Positions 34,283-45,274 of a stretch of DNA of 64,000 nucleotides are shown here, piece by piece. The position numbers were made by a program, and so were the translations under genes. The stretch is from NCBI GenBank assembly GCA_964425695.1, contig CAYRNF010000002.1, positions 1-64,000 of the forward strand. Direction: 5' to 3'. Numbering within the stretch: position 1 is the stretch's first letter; each line of letters starts with the position of its first letter. The stretch comes from JAKPBU01 sp964425695. Its GTDB lineage: Bacteria; Pseudomonadota; Gammaproteobacteria; Xanthomonadales; Xanthomonadaceae. A model generated the notes under the pieces. The model worked only from the letters and a program-made list of their open reading frames with translations, ran no database searches and had not been told where the DNA came from.

Positions 34283-35125
34283 ATGCGCAATCACAAGAGT
34301 CTGATGGCGGCCGCCGTGCTGCTCGCGCTGGGTGCCACGGGACAGGCCTATGCCCAGCAGAACGAGCGTGGCGACGGCGACAACAACGCGGTGTACGTGG
34401 AGGACTACAGCGGCGACAACCGCGACAACACCACCAACGTCGCAACCGATTCGTTCAACACCAACACCGCACTCGCCAACACCCAGCTGGAAGGCGCGGT
34501 GACCGGCAACGACGTGTACGACATCGGCAACAACACCCGCAACAGCGGCAATGCCAATGGCGGCCGCGGCGCGGGCGGTGGCGATGGCGGCAGCGCGCTC
34601 GCCGGCGGCGGCAACGCCAGCGCGGGCGACGGTGGCGACGCCGATGCGGACAGCACGCGCGAAGGCGATTCCGACGCCGACAGTTCCAGCGGCGCGATGG
34701 GCCTGGCGGGTTCGGAAAACAACGCCGATGCGCGGGCCCGCGCACGCGACCGCGGCGCAGGCGACGCCGATGCGGACGCACGCGCCCGCAACCGTGCCGA
34801 TTCCAGCGCCGATGCCGATTCCACCAGCGGCGACGCCACGGCCAGCAACAGCGGCAGCAGCGGCAACGCCAGCGCGGGCGGCGGCGCCGGCGGCGACGCC
34901 ACGGGCGGTGCGGGCACCGCGCTGGCCGGCAACGGCGGCGACGGTGGCGACGGCGGCGACGGCGGTGCGACCTGGGCCGACGGCGGCAGCTTCGACATGT
35001 CCAACACCATGTCCGGCTCCGCCAATGCGGCCGCGGGAATCATGGTGATGGCGCAGAACAGCGGCGCCACGTCGTTGATCCAGCAGGGCGTGACGGTGCA
35101 GGCCAACCTGAGCGTGGGTCCCTGA
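34283..35125 (+). CDS. Secreted low-complexity protein, candidate amyloid subunit of a Fap-like system
   Basis: A 280-residue exported protein: signal peptide to about residue 24 (ending Q-A-Y-A), an Asn/Asp-rich segment (G-D-N-N-A-V-Y, then N-N-T-R-N-S-G-N-A-N), and a long middle (about 95-245) made almost only of Gly, Ala, Asp, Ser, Arg and Asn, with runs such as D-A-D-A-D-A-R-A-R-N-R and G-G-D-G-G-D-G-G. The C-terminal 40 residues contain A-Q-N-S-G-A-T-S-L-I-Q-Q-G, which recurs in the next gene. There are no cysteines. The AGGAGGAG site before ATG 34283 is among the strongest in the window. Position and composition suggest the main fibre or matrix protein of the cluster, but no direct similarity to FapC repeats is claimed. 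Confidence 0.75.
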   Translation: MRNHKSLMAAAVLLALGATGQAYAQQNERGDGDNNAVYVEDYSGDNRDNTTNVATDSFNTNTALANTQLEGAVTGNDVYDIGNNTRNSGNANGGRGAGGGDGGSALAGGGNASAGDGGDADADSTREGDSDADSSSGAMGLAGSENNADARARARDRGAGDADADARARNRADSSADADSTSGDATASNSGSSGNASAGGGAGGDATGGAGTALAGNGGDGGDGGDGGATWADGGSFDMSNTMSGSANAAAGIMVMAQNSGATSLIQQGVTVQANLSVGP

Positions 35126-35195
35126 CCGACGGCATACGCCGCGGCGCGTCCTTGCGCCGCGGCGTTCACCGCAACCGTTGCATGGGAGATGCATC

Positions 35196-35591
35196 ATGCG
35201 ATCCCTCCACAGAATCCTGGCCTCGCCGCGCTGCGTCTCTCTCGCGCTGGCATGGCTCGCATTGACACTGGCCGCCGGCCCGCTCCACGCGGCGCCCCCG
35301 CAATCCGCCGCGAGCGGTGACGACACCGCGGCCGCCATGGGCAGCCCGCTCGATCCGGGTGCGCTGGGAGGCCTGAGTGCCGGCGCGCCGGGCACGCTCG
35401 TCCACGCCGGCAACGACGGCAACGTGGGCGGCAACACCGCCACGGGCGTGATCAGCGGCGACAACGTGGTCGATGGCGGCGCGTTCGCCAATGCCGCCGG
35501 CATCAATACCGTCATCCAGAACAGCGGCGCCAACGTGCTGATCCAGAACGGCACCGCGGTCAACGTGCAGTTCGTGGATCCCAGGCCGTGA
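35196..35591 (+). CDS. Small secreted protein sharing the QNSGA motif, candidate minor amyloid/nucleator
   Basis: A 131-residue exported protein with a long signal peptide (about 1-33, ending P-L-H-A-A). The mature part is short and rich in Gly, Asn, Ala and Val. Its end, I-Q-N-S-G-A-N-V-L-I-Q-N-G, parallels the A-Q-N-S-G-A-T-S-L-I-Q-Q-G of the preceding gene, so both may share a nucleating or export signal. ATG 35196 follows GGGAG. The stop overlaps the GTG of the C39 peptidase gene. By place and size it corresponds to FapB-like minor subunits. Confidence 0.7.
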   Translation: MRSLHRILASPRCVSLALAWLALTLAAGPLHAAPPQSAASGDDTAAAMGSPLDPGALGGLSAGAPGTLVHAGNDGNVGGNTATGVISGDNVVDGGAFANAAGINTVIQNSGANVLIQNGTAVNVQFVDPRP

Positions 35592-36274
35592 GCGCCCGCC
35601 GCTGGTTGCTGGCGTGCTCGCTTGCCGCGGCATGCTCCGCGGTGCAGGCCGCGCCGATGGACCTGCGCGTGCCGTTCGGCGGCAGCTATGCGGTCCAGGT
35701 GACCAGCCTCAAGGAAGCGCGTTACCGCACCACCATCCCGCAGCGTTACGACTACAGTTGCGGCTCCGCGGCGACGGCGACGCTGCTGACGTTCCAGTAC
35801 GGCTATCGCATCACCGAAGAAGAAGTGTTCCGCGAGATGTACGCAGGCGGCGACGCCGAGCGCATCCGCACCGAGGGATTCTCGCTGCTGGACATGCGCC
35901 GGTTCCTGCGCGGCCGCGGCTTCGAGGCGGACGGCTTCCTGCTGCCGCTGGACAAGCTGCTCGAAGCGGGACTGCCGGCGATCGTGCTGCTCAACGACCG
36001 GGGTTACCGCCACTTCGTGGTGGTGAAAGGCCTGCGCGGCGGGCGCGTGCTGGTGGGCGATCCGGCACGCGGCACGCGCTCGTTCGCGCGTCCGCAGTTC
36101 GAGCGGCTGTGGGACAACCGGGTGCTGTTCGTGGTCCACAACCGGCGCGAATCCGCCGCCTTCAACCTGGCCCGCGACTGGCGCACCGCGCCACCTGCGC
36201 CGCTCGACTCGGCGATCGGCCGCCAGGGCCTGCGCGACATCGTGGTGCCGCGACGCGGCGCGGGGGATATCTGA
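35588..36274 (+). CDS. C39-family cysteine peptidase, FapD-like
   Basis: A 228-residue peptidase related to FapD, the protease needed for Pseudomonas functional amyloid export, and to the peptidase domain of bacteriocin exporters. After a signal peptide (ending A-V-Q-A-A), the catalytic site is seen as Gln52 (oxyanion), Cys58 in Y-D-Y-S-C-G-S, His142 in Y-R-H-F-V-V-V and Asp158 in V-G-D-P. It thus keeps the full C39 set and should work in the periplasm. Start GTG 35588 overlaps the upstream stop, so translation is coupled. C39 enzymes usually cut after double glycine, and the next gene has such a site. Confidence 0.9.
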   Translation: MSARRWLLACSLAAACSAVQAAPMDLRVPFGGSYAVQVTSLKEARYRTTIPQRYDYSCGSAATATLLTFQYGYRITEEEVFREMYAGGDAERIRTEGFSLLDMRRFLRGRGFEADGFLLPLDKLLEAGLPAIVLLNDRGYRHFVVVKGLRGGRVLVGDPARGTRSFARPQFERLWDNRVLFVVHNRRESAAFNLARDWRTAPPAPLDSAIGRQGLRDIVVPRRGAGDI

Positions 36275-36275
36275 C

Positions 36276-36827
36276 ATGGACATCCGGCAACTGCTCGCGG
36301 CGCTGTGCGTGGGTGTGCTTGCGGCCATGGCGGCTTCGCACGTGCAGGCGCAGGACAGGTCCGCGGAAGCCAGCTCCGCCGCACGCGTGCGGGAGTCGAC
36401 GACGCCGGGTCCGGAATGGATTCCCGTCCCCGCCGCGCAGCTGGCGCGCATGCGCGGCGGTTTCGTGACCGCATCCGGGCTGTCGCTGTCCTTCGCCGTG
36501 CAGCGCTCGGTGCATGTGGACGGCGTGCTGGTTTCGTACGTAAACGTGGATGTGCCCGACGTGGCGCGCATGACCCCGGCGCAGGCCGAGGAGCTCGCGC
36601 GCCTGTCGGGCGCGCAGGTGCTGCAGCTGGGCGCGGGCAACACCGTGCAGCCCGGCGTCGGTGCGGGGCCGGCCACCGGACTGGTCGTGCAGAACGCGCT
36701 GGAAGGCAGGCACATCCAGGTGCAGACCACCGTGGAGACCGCCGTCAACACGCTGGGCCTGCTGCAGGCGATCAACGCGTCCGACGCGTTGAATTCCGCG
36801 CTCACCGCGGGGCGCGGCGGCCCATGA
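36276..36827 (+). CDS. Secreted protein with double-glycine-like motif, FapE-like position
   Basis: A 183-residue exported protein with a signal peptide to about residue 26. Residues 51-62 read V-P-A-A-Q-L-A-R-M-R-G-G: hydrophobic residues at -12, -7 and -4 before a Gly-Gly pair, the pattern of double-glycine leaders cut by C39 peptidases. The rest is rich in Val, Gln, Asn and Ala with short beta-forming stretches (S-L-S-F-A-V; H-I-Q-V-Q-T-T-V) and a helical end. I do not recognise a domain. It begins one base after the peptidase stop and by place matches FapE, a minor fibre component in Pseudomonas. Confidence 0.7.
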   Translation: MDIRQLLAALCVGVLAAMAASHVQAQDRSAEASSAARVRESTTPGPEWIPVPAAQLARMRGGFVTASGLSLSFAVQRSVHVDGVLVSYVNVDVPDVARMTPAQAEELARLSGAQVLQLGAGNTVQPGVGAGPATGLVVQNALEGRHIQVQTTVETAVNTLGLLQAINASDALNSALTAGRGGP

Positions 36828-36861
36828 CCCCTTTCACTCCATCTGCGCAGGGAGCCACCCG

Positions 36862-38253
36862 ATGCGACCGTCCCTAAGCGCCGCGCCGCGGCATGCCGTG
36901 CTGGCCTGCAGCCTGGCGGCCCTGATGTCCGGTGCGGCGCTGGCGCAGCAGGCGCCCGCTGCCGGCGACGCCAGCCGCATCGAACGCCTGGAAGCGCTGG
37001 TCACCGCGCAGCATCGGCAGATCGACGACTTGCAGCGGCGCCTGGGCGAGCAGCAGTCGCAGCTGGACGCGCTGGGCGAAGCGGTCGGAGAAGCGGGCCT
37101 GCAGGAGCAGCGCGCGCGGGGCGCGGCGCCGGCCTGGCCCACCGCGGCGGCCGCGCCTGCGGACTTCGTGGACACCGCGCACATGCCGCGTCCCGCCGGG
37201 CAGCCGGCCACCGTGGCATCCGCGCAGGCGCAGCCGCAGGAGCGCGTGGGGCGGGCGCCGGCTGAGGCGTCGCGTCCGCCCGAGGTCGCGCAGATCTTCG
37301 ACCAGCCCGGCGTGCTCACCCCGCGTGGGCGCTTCATCCTGGAGCCGTCGCTGCAGTTCGGGTATTCGTCGAACGACCGCGTGGCGCTGGTCGGCTTCAC
37401 CGTGATCCCGGCGATCCTGATCGGCCTGATCGACGTGCGCCAGGTCAAGACCACCAGCGCCACCGCCACGCTCACCGCGCGCTACGGCGTCACCAACCGC
37501 TTCGAGCTGGAAGCGCGCGTGCCTTACGTGTACATCGAAGGCGACACCGTCAGCCGCGAGATCTTCACCGGCAGCGCGCAGGACAGCGTGTTCCGTGCCG
37601 ACGGCCGCGGCCTGGGCGACGTGGAACTCACCGCGCGCTACCAGCTCAACCGCGGCGGCCCGGACCGCGCGTTCTACGTCGCGTGGCTGCGCTACAAGAG
37701 CCGCACCGGCAAGGACCTGTTCGAGGTGGTCACCGACTGCGTGACCCGCTGCGTGGCCAACGCCACCGGCACGGGCCTGCCGCTGGAACTGCCCACCGGA
37801 AGCGGCTTCGAAGCGATCCAGCCCGGCCTGACCTGGCTGTATCCGTCGGACCCGGTGGTGTTCTTCGGCAGCTTCAGCTACTTGCACAACCTGGCGCGGA
37901 ACAACGTGTCGCGCACGGTGCTGAGCGGTGCGCCTGAAGGGTTCCCGCAGACCACCACTGAGCTCATCGGCGACATCGAGGCCGGCGACATCATCGGCAT
38001 GAACGTGGGCGTGGGCCTGGCGCTGAACGAGAAGGCCGCGATCAGCCTGGGGTACGACCAGAGCGTGGTGGGCAAGACGCGGCAGAACGGCGAGGACGCG
38101 CCCGGCGCGGTGCGGGTGATCCTGGGCACGCTAGTGCTGGGCGGGTCGTACCGGTTCAGCGAGCGCGCCAGCCTCAACGTCGCCCTGGGCGTCGGCGTGA
38201 CCCGCGACACGCCCGATACCTCGCTCAGCGTGCGGGTACCGATCAGCTTCTGA
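36862..38253 (+). CDS. Outer-membrane beta-barrel export protein, FapF-like
   Basis: A 463-residue outer-membrane protein: signal peptide to about residue 29, a coiled coil of about 40 residues (R-I-E-R-L-E-A-L-V-T, then I-D-D-L-Q-R-R-L), a Pro/Ala linker to about 140, and a barrel with alternating strands ending V-R-V-P-I-S-F. This N-terminal helix, linker and barrel layout is that of FapF, the trimeric pore secreting Fap amyloid. The barrel has two close cysteines (C-V-T-R-C) in a predicted loop. GGGAG precedes ATG 36862. It would be the exit channel for the secreted proteins encoded upstream. Confidence 0.85.
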   Translation: MRPSLSAAPRHAVLACSLAALMSGAALAQQAPAAGDASRIERLEALVTAQHRQIDDLQRRLGEQQSQLDALGEAVGEAGLQEQRARGAAPAWPTAAAAPADFVDTAHMPRPAGQPATVASAQAQPQERVGRAPAEASRPPEVAQIFDQPGVLTPRGRFILEPSLQFGYSSNDRVALVGFTVIPAILIGLIDVRQVKTTSATATLTARYGVTNRFELEARVPYVYIEGDTVSREIFTGSAQDSVFRADGRGLGDVELTARYQLNRGGPDRAFYVAWLRYKSRTGKDLFEVVTDCVTRCVANATGTGLPLELPTGSGFEAIQPGLTWLYPSDPVVFFGSFSYLHNLARNNVSRTVLSGAPEGFPQTTTELIGDIEAGDIIGMNVGVGLALNEKAAISLGYDQSVVGKTRQNGEDAPGAVRVILGTLVLGGSYRFSERASLNVALGVGVTRDTPDTSLSVRVPISF

Positions 38254-38363
38254 CCGGCACGGCCCGGCGCACGGCTGTCCTGCCGCGCACGATCCCCGCG
38301 TTTCCTAGCACCGGGACAGGGGATCGACGGTCGCCCGCACAAGCGGGCGCGCGGAGCGGTTGC

Positions 38364-39737
38364 ATGCCCAAGCCCAGTGGAACACGGGCGCTGATCTGCC
38401 TGTCCCTGTCCGGCTCGATCGCCGGCGCCCTGGACCAGCTTGCCGCGCGGGGGTGGCACTGCCACGAGGCACGCGATGCGCAGGCGGCGCGCGCGGTGCT
38501 GGTGCGCGATCCCAGGGCGCGCTTCGCCGGCATCGTGGCGCTGGATCCGCGGCGCGGCGAAGAACAGCTCGAACGACTGTCTTCGGTGCTGGCCGACCCG
38601 CGCGTGGGATGGGTGGCGCTGATCGAACCGGACCACGTGGAAACGCCCTGGGTACGCCGGCTGATCCACGGCTACTGCCACGACTACGTCTGCCTGCCAT
38701 GCCCCGCCGAGGTGCTGGCCACGGTGCTGGGCCATGCCCACGGCATGGTGTCCCTCGCGCCCGAGCCGCTGGCCGGCTCGGCAGGCGGCGACTTCGAAGG
38801 CATGGTGGGCGACAGCCCGGTGATGCGCGCGCTGTTCCGCGGGCTGCAGAAGGCGGCCATGACCGAGGCGCCGATCTTCCTGGCCGGCGAGACCGGCACG
38901 GGCAAGGAACTGGCCGCGCTGGCCGTGCACCGGCGCTCGCGTCGCCACGCCGGCCCGTTCGTGGCGATCAACTGCGGCGCGATCCCGCAGGGCCTGGTGC
39001 AGTCCGAGCTGTTCGGCTTCGAACGCGGCGCCTTCACCGGCGCGGTGCAGCGCAAGCCGGGGCGCATCGAGACCGCGCACGGCGGCACGCTGCTGCTGGA
39101 CGAGATCGGGGACCTGCCGATGGATTCGCAGGCCACGCTGCTGCGTTTCCTGGAGCAGGGCACCATCGAACGCATCGGCGGGCGCGAGCCGGTGGCGGTG
39201 GACGCGCGGATCGTCAGCGCCACGCACGTGGACCTGGCGGCGGCGGTCGCGCAGGGCCGCTTCCGCGCCGACCTCTACCACCGGTTGTGCGTGATCGAGC
39301 TGCGCGTCCCGCCGCTGCGCGAGCGCGGCGACGACATCGTGCGCATCGCCGAGCACGCATTGGCACGCTACGCGGGCGAGGGCGGGCGGCGCCTGCGCGG
39401 GTTCTCGCCGCGTGCGCTGCGCGCGATCCGCGCGCACGACTGGCCGGGCAACGTCCGCGAGCTGCTCAACCGGGTGCGCCAGGCGGTGGTGATGGCCGAA
39501 GGCCGGCGCATCGCGGTGCATGACCTGCGCCTGCACGATCCGGAAAGCGACCACGCGCCGGCCACGCTGGAGCAGTCGCGCCACAGCAACGAACGCGAGG
39601 CGCTGGTCCGGGCCCTGGCGCGCAACGGCCACCGGCTGGCGGCCACGGCACGCGACCTGGGCATCTCGCGGGTCACGCTGTACCGGCTGATGCTGCGCCA
39701 CGACCTGCGCGCCACCCGCACCGACGACGCCGCGTGA
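38364..39737 (+). CDS. Sigma-54-dependent regulator, VpsR/FleQ-like
   Basis: A 457-residue activator in three parts: a degenerate receiver-like domain (1-130) without the usual phospho-acceptor pattern, a sigma-54 AAA+ domain with Walker A G-E-T-G-T-G-K-E (175-182) and G-A-F-T-G-A (222-227), and a Fis-type helix-turn-helix (about 415-450: A-A-T-A-R-D-L-G-I-S-R-V-T-L-Y-R). A receiver lacking phosphorylation residues resembles VpsR and FleQ, biofilm regulators that respond to cyclic di-GMP. It is the last gene of the amyloid cluster, 110 bases after the barrel gene, and is the natural activator of the -24/-12 promoter at 34183. Confidence 0.88.
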   Translation: MPKPSGTRALICLSLSGSIAGALDQLAARGWHCHEARDAQAARAVLVRDPRARFAGIVALDPRRGEEQLERLSSVLADPRVGWVALIEPDHVETPWVRRLIHGYCHDYVCLPCPAEVLATVLGHAHGMVSLAPEPLAGSAGGDFEGMVGDSPVMRALFRGLQKAAMTEAPIFLAGETGTGKELAALAVHRRSRRHAGPFVAINCGAIPQGLVQSELFGFERGAFTGAVQRKPGRIETAHGGTLLLDEIGDLPMDSQATLLRFLEQGTIERIGGREPVAVDARIVSATHVDLAAAVAQGRFRADLYHRLCVIELRVPPLRERGDDIVRIAEHALARYAGEGGRRLRGFSPRALRAIRAHDWPGNVRELLNRVRQAVVMAEGRRIAVHDLRLHDPESDHAPATLEQSRHSNEREALVRALARNGHRLAATARDLGISRVTLYRLMLRHDLRATRTDDAA

Positions 39738-39747
39738 CGCGCATGCC

Positions 39748-40164
39748 CTAGCCGATCGCGCCGGCGGCGTTGCGGATCGACGGCGGGAGCGGGCAAGGAC
39801 GCCCGGTCGCGCGGTCGATCCACACCGCCACCACGTGGCCGTCGCAGTACAGGACGGTGCCGTCCGCACTGGCGATGGCGTGGCCGATGGTGATGCTGGT
39901 GGTGCCCATCCTGTCCACGTACAGCTCCACCACCACTTCGGACGGATACGGGATCGGCTGCCGGTAGTTGAGCTGCACCGCCGCCAGCAGCGGCGCGAAC
40001 GCATCGGTGACCCATTCCTCGCCGATCGAATCGAACCAGCGGATCCGGGCTTCCTCCAGGTAGGTCAGGAAGTTGGCGTTGTTGACGTGGTTGAACGCGT
40101 CCAGGTCGCGCCAGCGCAGCGGCAGCGGCATGCGGAACAGGGCGGTGCGGTTGTCCAGGCTCAT
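39748..40164 (-). CDS. Acyl-CoA thioesterase, 4HBT hot-dog fold
   Basis: A 138-residue hot-dog thioesterase. Asp20 in W-R-D-L-D and the F-N-H-V-N-N motif mark the 4-hydroxybenzoyl-CoA/YbgC-type active site, which cleaves acyl-CoA in the cytoplasm. Length is normal. The start M-S-L-D-N at 40164 is clear. It is convergent with the regulator gene, with only ten bases between the stops. The 268-base gap to uvrA (40165-40432) shows no gene or clear signal. Confidence 0.88.
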   Translation of the reverse strand: MSLDNRTALFRMPLPLRWRDLDAFNHVNNANFLTYLEEARIRWFDSIGEEWVTDAFAPLLAAVQLNYRQPIPYPSEVVVELYVDRMGTTSITIGHAIASADGTVLYCDGHVVAVWIDRATGRPCPLPPSIRNAAGAIG

Positions 40165-40432
40165 GGGCAGGCTCCAGTGGGATGCGCTCGATCGCGGAAG
40201 GCCGGCAGCGTAGGCCGCCCTTGGCGAGCATTTGCACGAAGCGGCAGCGCGCGGCCGGATCCAAGGCCGCGCATCCGCACGCTCGTCGATGGCGCAGCAC
40301 GTGGCCTGCGCGTGGCGCCGCCTTGCAGGGCACGGTCACAACGCGCGGCGCGCACGGGGAGGCTGCTGGCTCGTATCGCTCCACAAAGCGGGCGCACGCT
40401 GCGCGCTCATGCCCACCCGGGTGTCGCTCGCG

Positions 40433-43315
<2,883 letters not shown>

Positions 43316-43465
43316 CGGGTGGGGGGTTCCGTTGCTGCGGGAGGGCCGTGCGGGCCGGGGAATGCCGGGCAGTCGATCAGCCTAGCGAGTGCATCAGGTG
43401 GGGGCAAATGACTCCACGGCAAGCACCATGTCACCCCGCCGTCTCGCCCGTGGAGACTGACTGGT

Positions 43466-44368
43466 TCAGGGTTGTGCCGTGGTATCGGCCGTGGTGCTGG
43501 CCGCGGGTGGCGCCGGTGCCGCGAACTCCACCTGACCTTCGCGTCCTGCCACGAAGGGCGCCGTGCGCACCACGATCTGCGGCGGCACGATGCCGCGCAA
43601 GGCGAACTGGGTGAGCAACGCATCGCTGCGCTGGCGCGCCAGGGCGAGTGCGTCCCCGCTTCCTGCCTGGCTGTCCGGATGGATGCGCGCCTCGACCGGA
43701 GCCCCCGGTCCTGCGGACTGCATGCCGCGCACCGCGCGGGCCACCGCATCCACGCCGCCGGCGGACAGCATGCCGCTGTCGGGGTGGAAGCCGAACGGCA
43801 CCGCGTTGAGGAACGCGAGCAGGGCCGCGCCGTCTCCTGCGGAGGGCAGGGCGAGGCGCGCATCCACGTCCGCGAGCCCGCCGGCCAGCGTGTAGTCCGG
43901 GAACAGGCGTGCCAGCCGGGCGCGCAGCGTGGCGCGTTGTTCAGGATCCAGCTCGCCGCGCAGTTCGATCCGGCGCCCGGCGAACTCCAGCCGCCCGCCC
44001 GTGCGGCCCAGGGCCTGCGCCGCCGGCCCCAGCGCCGCCGCCCAGGGGGCGGGGAGGGTGCGCGGGTCCACCTGGAGCTTGCCGCTGGCACCGGCGGATT
44101 CCAGCGCCGCCGCCACCCTGGCGCGGGTCTCCGGGTCGGGAAGCACCCCCGCGTAGGACACCCGGCCCTCGCGGGCTTCCAGGCTGAAGCGGGCGTCCAC
44201 CTTGGGAATGGGCGTGTGCGGAATGTCCGCTGCGCCCTGGGCCTGGCGCTCGCAGCCTGCCAGCATGCAGCCGACCAGGACCCAGCCGGCCAGCATCCCG
44301 CAGGTCTGAACCAGCGCCTGCAGCAGGCCCGGTGCCCGCTCCGGGGCCCAGTCTTCGGTTCTTCCCAT
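43466..44368 (-). CDS. OmpA-family lipoprotein
   Basis: A 300-residue envelope protein. The signal peptide ends in a lipobox L-A-G-C with Cys39. Two similar segments (about 56-95, S-Y-A-G-V-L-P-D-P, and about 115-160, E-L-R-G-E-L-D-P) resemble BON-type repeats. The C-terminal OmpA-like domain (about 185-280) has a region with R-I-H-P-D-S and A-L-A-R-Q-R-S-D-A-L, which would bind peptidoglycan. Start ATG 44368 gives an unusually long n-region; an internal ATG at about residue 25 would also fit. It lies divergent from rplU. Confidence 0.75.
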   Translation of the reverse strand: MGRTEDWAPERAPGLLQALVQTCGMLAGWVLVGCMLAGCERQAQGAADIPHTPIPKVDARFSLEAREGRVSYAGVLPDPETRARVAAALESAGASGKLQVDPRTLPAPWAAALGPAAQALGRTGGRLEFAGRRIELRGELDPEQRATLRARLARLFPDYTLAGGLADVDARLALPSAGDGAALLAFLNAVPFGFHPDSGMLSAGGVDAVARAVRGMQSAGPGAPVEARIHPDSQAGSGDALALARQRSDALLTQFALRGIVPPQIVVRTAPFVAGREGQVEFAAPAPPAASTTADTTAQP

Positions 44369-44457
44369 TCGCGTACGCCTCCCTGTCCGGCCGCGGTGTC
44401 CCGGGCGCGCCACCTTACGCCAGACCGGTGACGGTGGGCGCTCCGCGCCGGGCGGAT

Positions 44458-44487
44458 TTGACCCTAAGTGCTTGTGCCCGATAGAAT
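44458..44487 (+). promoter_or_regulatory. Sigma-70 promoter of rplU-rpmA
   Basis: TTGACC (44458-44463) and TAGAAT (44482-44487) are separated by 18 bases and lie 80 bases upstream of the rplU start. Near-consensus elements of this quality are uncommon in such GC-rich DNA and fit a ribosomal protein operon. Confidence 0.75.
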
Positions 44488-44566
44488 TCCGCGGCTGTCC
44501 GCCCGGCTTTGCCGGTCCGGCACGGCATCCAAGAAGAACTACATAACCAGATCCAAGGAAATCCCA

Positions 44567-44887
44567 ATGTACGCAGTCCTCGTGACCGGCGGTAAGCAAT
44601 ACCGCGTGATGCAGGGCGAGACGATCCGCGTCGAGAAGCTCGATGCCGAAGCCGGCAAGGAGATCAAGTTCGACCAGATCCTCATGCTCGGCGACAGCGA
44701 CGGAGTGAAGCTCGGCGACGCGCTCAAGGGCGCCACCGTCACCGCCACCGTCAAGTCCCACGGCCGCGCCGACAAGGTGCGCATCGTGAAGTTCCGCCGC
44801 CGCAAGCACCATCGCAAGCAGATGGGCCACCGGCAGCACTACACCGAAATCGAGATCACCGGCATCGCCGGCGATTCCAAGAAGTAA
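44567..44887 (+). CDS. rplU: 50S ribosomal protein L21
   Basis: A 106-residue ribosomal protein that contacts 23S rRNA and L20. It starts M-Y-A-V-L-V-T-G-G-K-Q-Y-R-V and has the K-F-R-R-R-K-H-H-R-K-Q-M-G-H-R-Q block typical of L21. Start ATG 44567 has AAGGAA upstream. It is followed by rpmA after 12 bases in the conserved rplU-rpmA pair. Confidence 0.98.
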   Translation: MYAVLVTGGKQYRVMQGETIRVEKLDAEAGKEIKFDQILMLGDSDGVKLGDALKGATVTATVKSHGRADKVRIVKFRRRKHHRKQMGHRQHYTEIEITGIAGDSKK

Positions 44888-44899
44888 GGAGACGCAGTC

Positions 44900-45160
44900 A
44901 TGGCACACAAAAAGGGCGTAGGTTCCTCGCGCAACGGCCGCGACTCCAACCCGAAGTACCTGGGCGTCAAGATCTACGGCGGCCAGTCCATCGAAGCCGG
45001 CAACATCATCGTCCGCCAGCGCGGCACCCAGTTCCACCCGGGCATGGGCGTCGGCCTGGGCCGCGACCACACCCTGTTCGCGCTGGTCGACGGCACGGTG
45101 GAGTTCTCGACCAAGGGCGCCAAGAAGCGCCGCACGGTCAGCGTCGTCGCTGCGCAGTAA
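44900..45160 (+). CDS. rpmA: 50S ribosomal protein L27
   Basis: An 86-residue protein whose N-terminal tail (M-A-H-K-K-G-V-G-S-S-R-N-G-R-D-S) reaches toward the peptidyl transferase centre. Length and sequence are typical. AAGGAGA precedes ATG 44900. The rplU-rpmA pair ends with an intrinsic terminator and is followed by obg, the usual order. Confidence 0.98.
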   Translation: MAHKKGVGSSRNGRDSNPKYLGVKIYGGQSIEAGNIIVRQRGTQFHPGMGVGLGRDHTLFALVDGTVEFSTKGAKKRRTVSVVAAQ

Positions 45161-45180
45161 GCGCATCGCGCACCGCCGCG

Positions 45181-45206
45181 AAAACCCCGCTTCCGGCGGG
45201 GTTTTT
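45181..45206 (+). terminator. Intrinsic terminator after rpmA
   Basis: CCCCGC-TTCCG-GCGGGG stem-loop preceded by AAAA and followed by five Ts, starting 20 bases after the rpmA stop. Confidence 0.92.
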
Positions 45207-45274
45207 CGTTTCTGCAGGGACGCCGTGCGGGCCTGCTTCCATCCGCTTCACCCATCGCTGCCAGAATCCAGACC

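Noticed and set aside
34283..35125. The 280-residue protein as an RTX toxin, collagen-like or ice-binding protein
   Set aside because: The nonapeptide GGxGxDxUx pattern and Gly-x-Y triplets are not maintained; the runs are irregular.
40165..40432. Possible gene in the thioesterase-uvrA gap
   Set aside because: Open frames there are Arg/Ala-rich shadow-type translations without a start signal.
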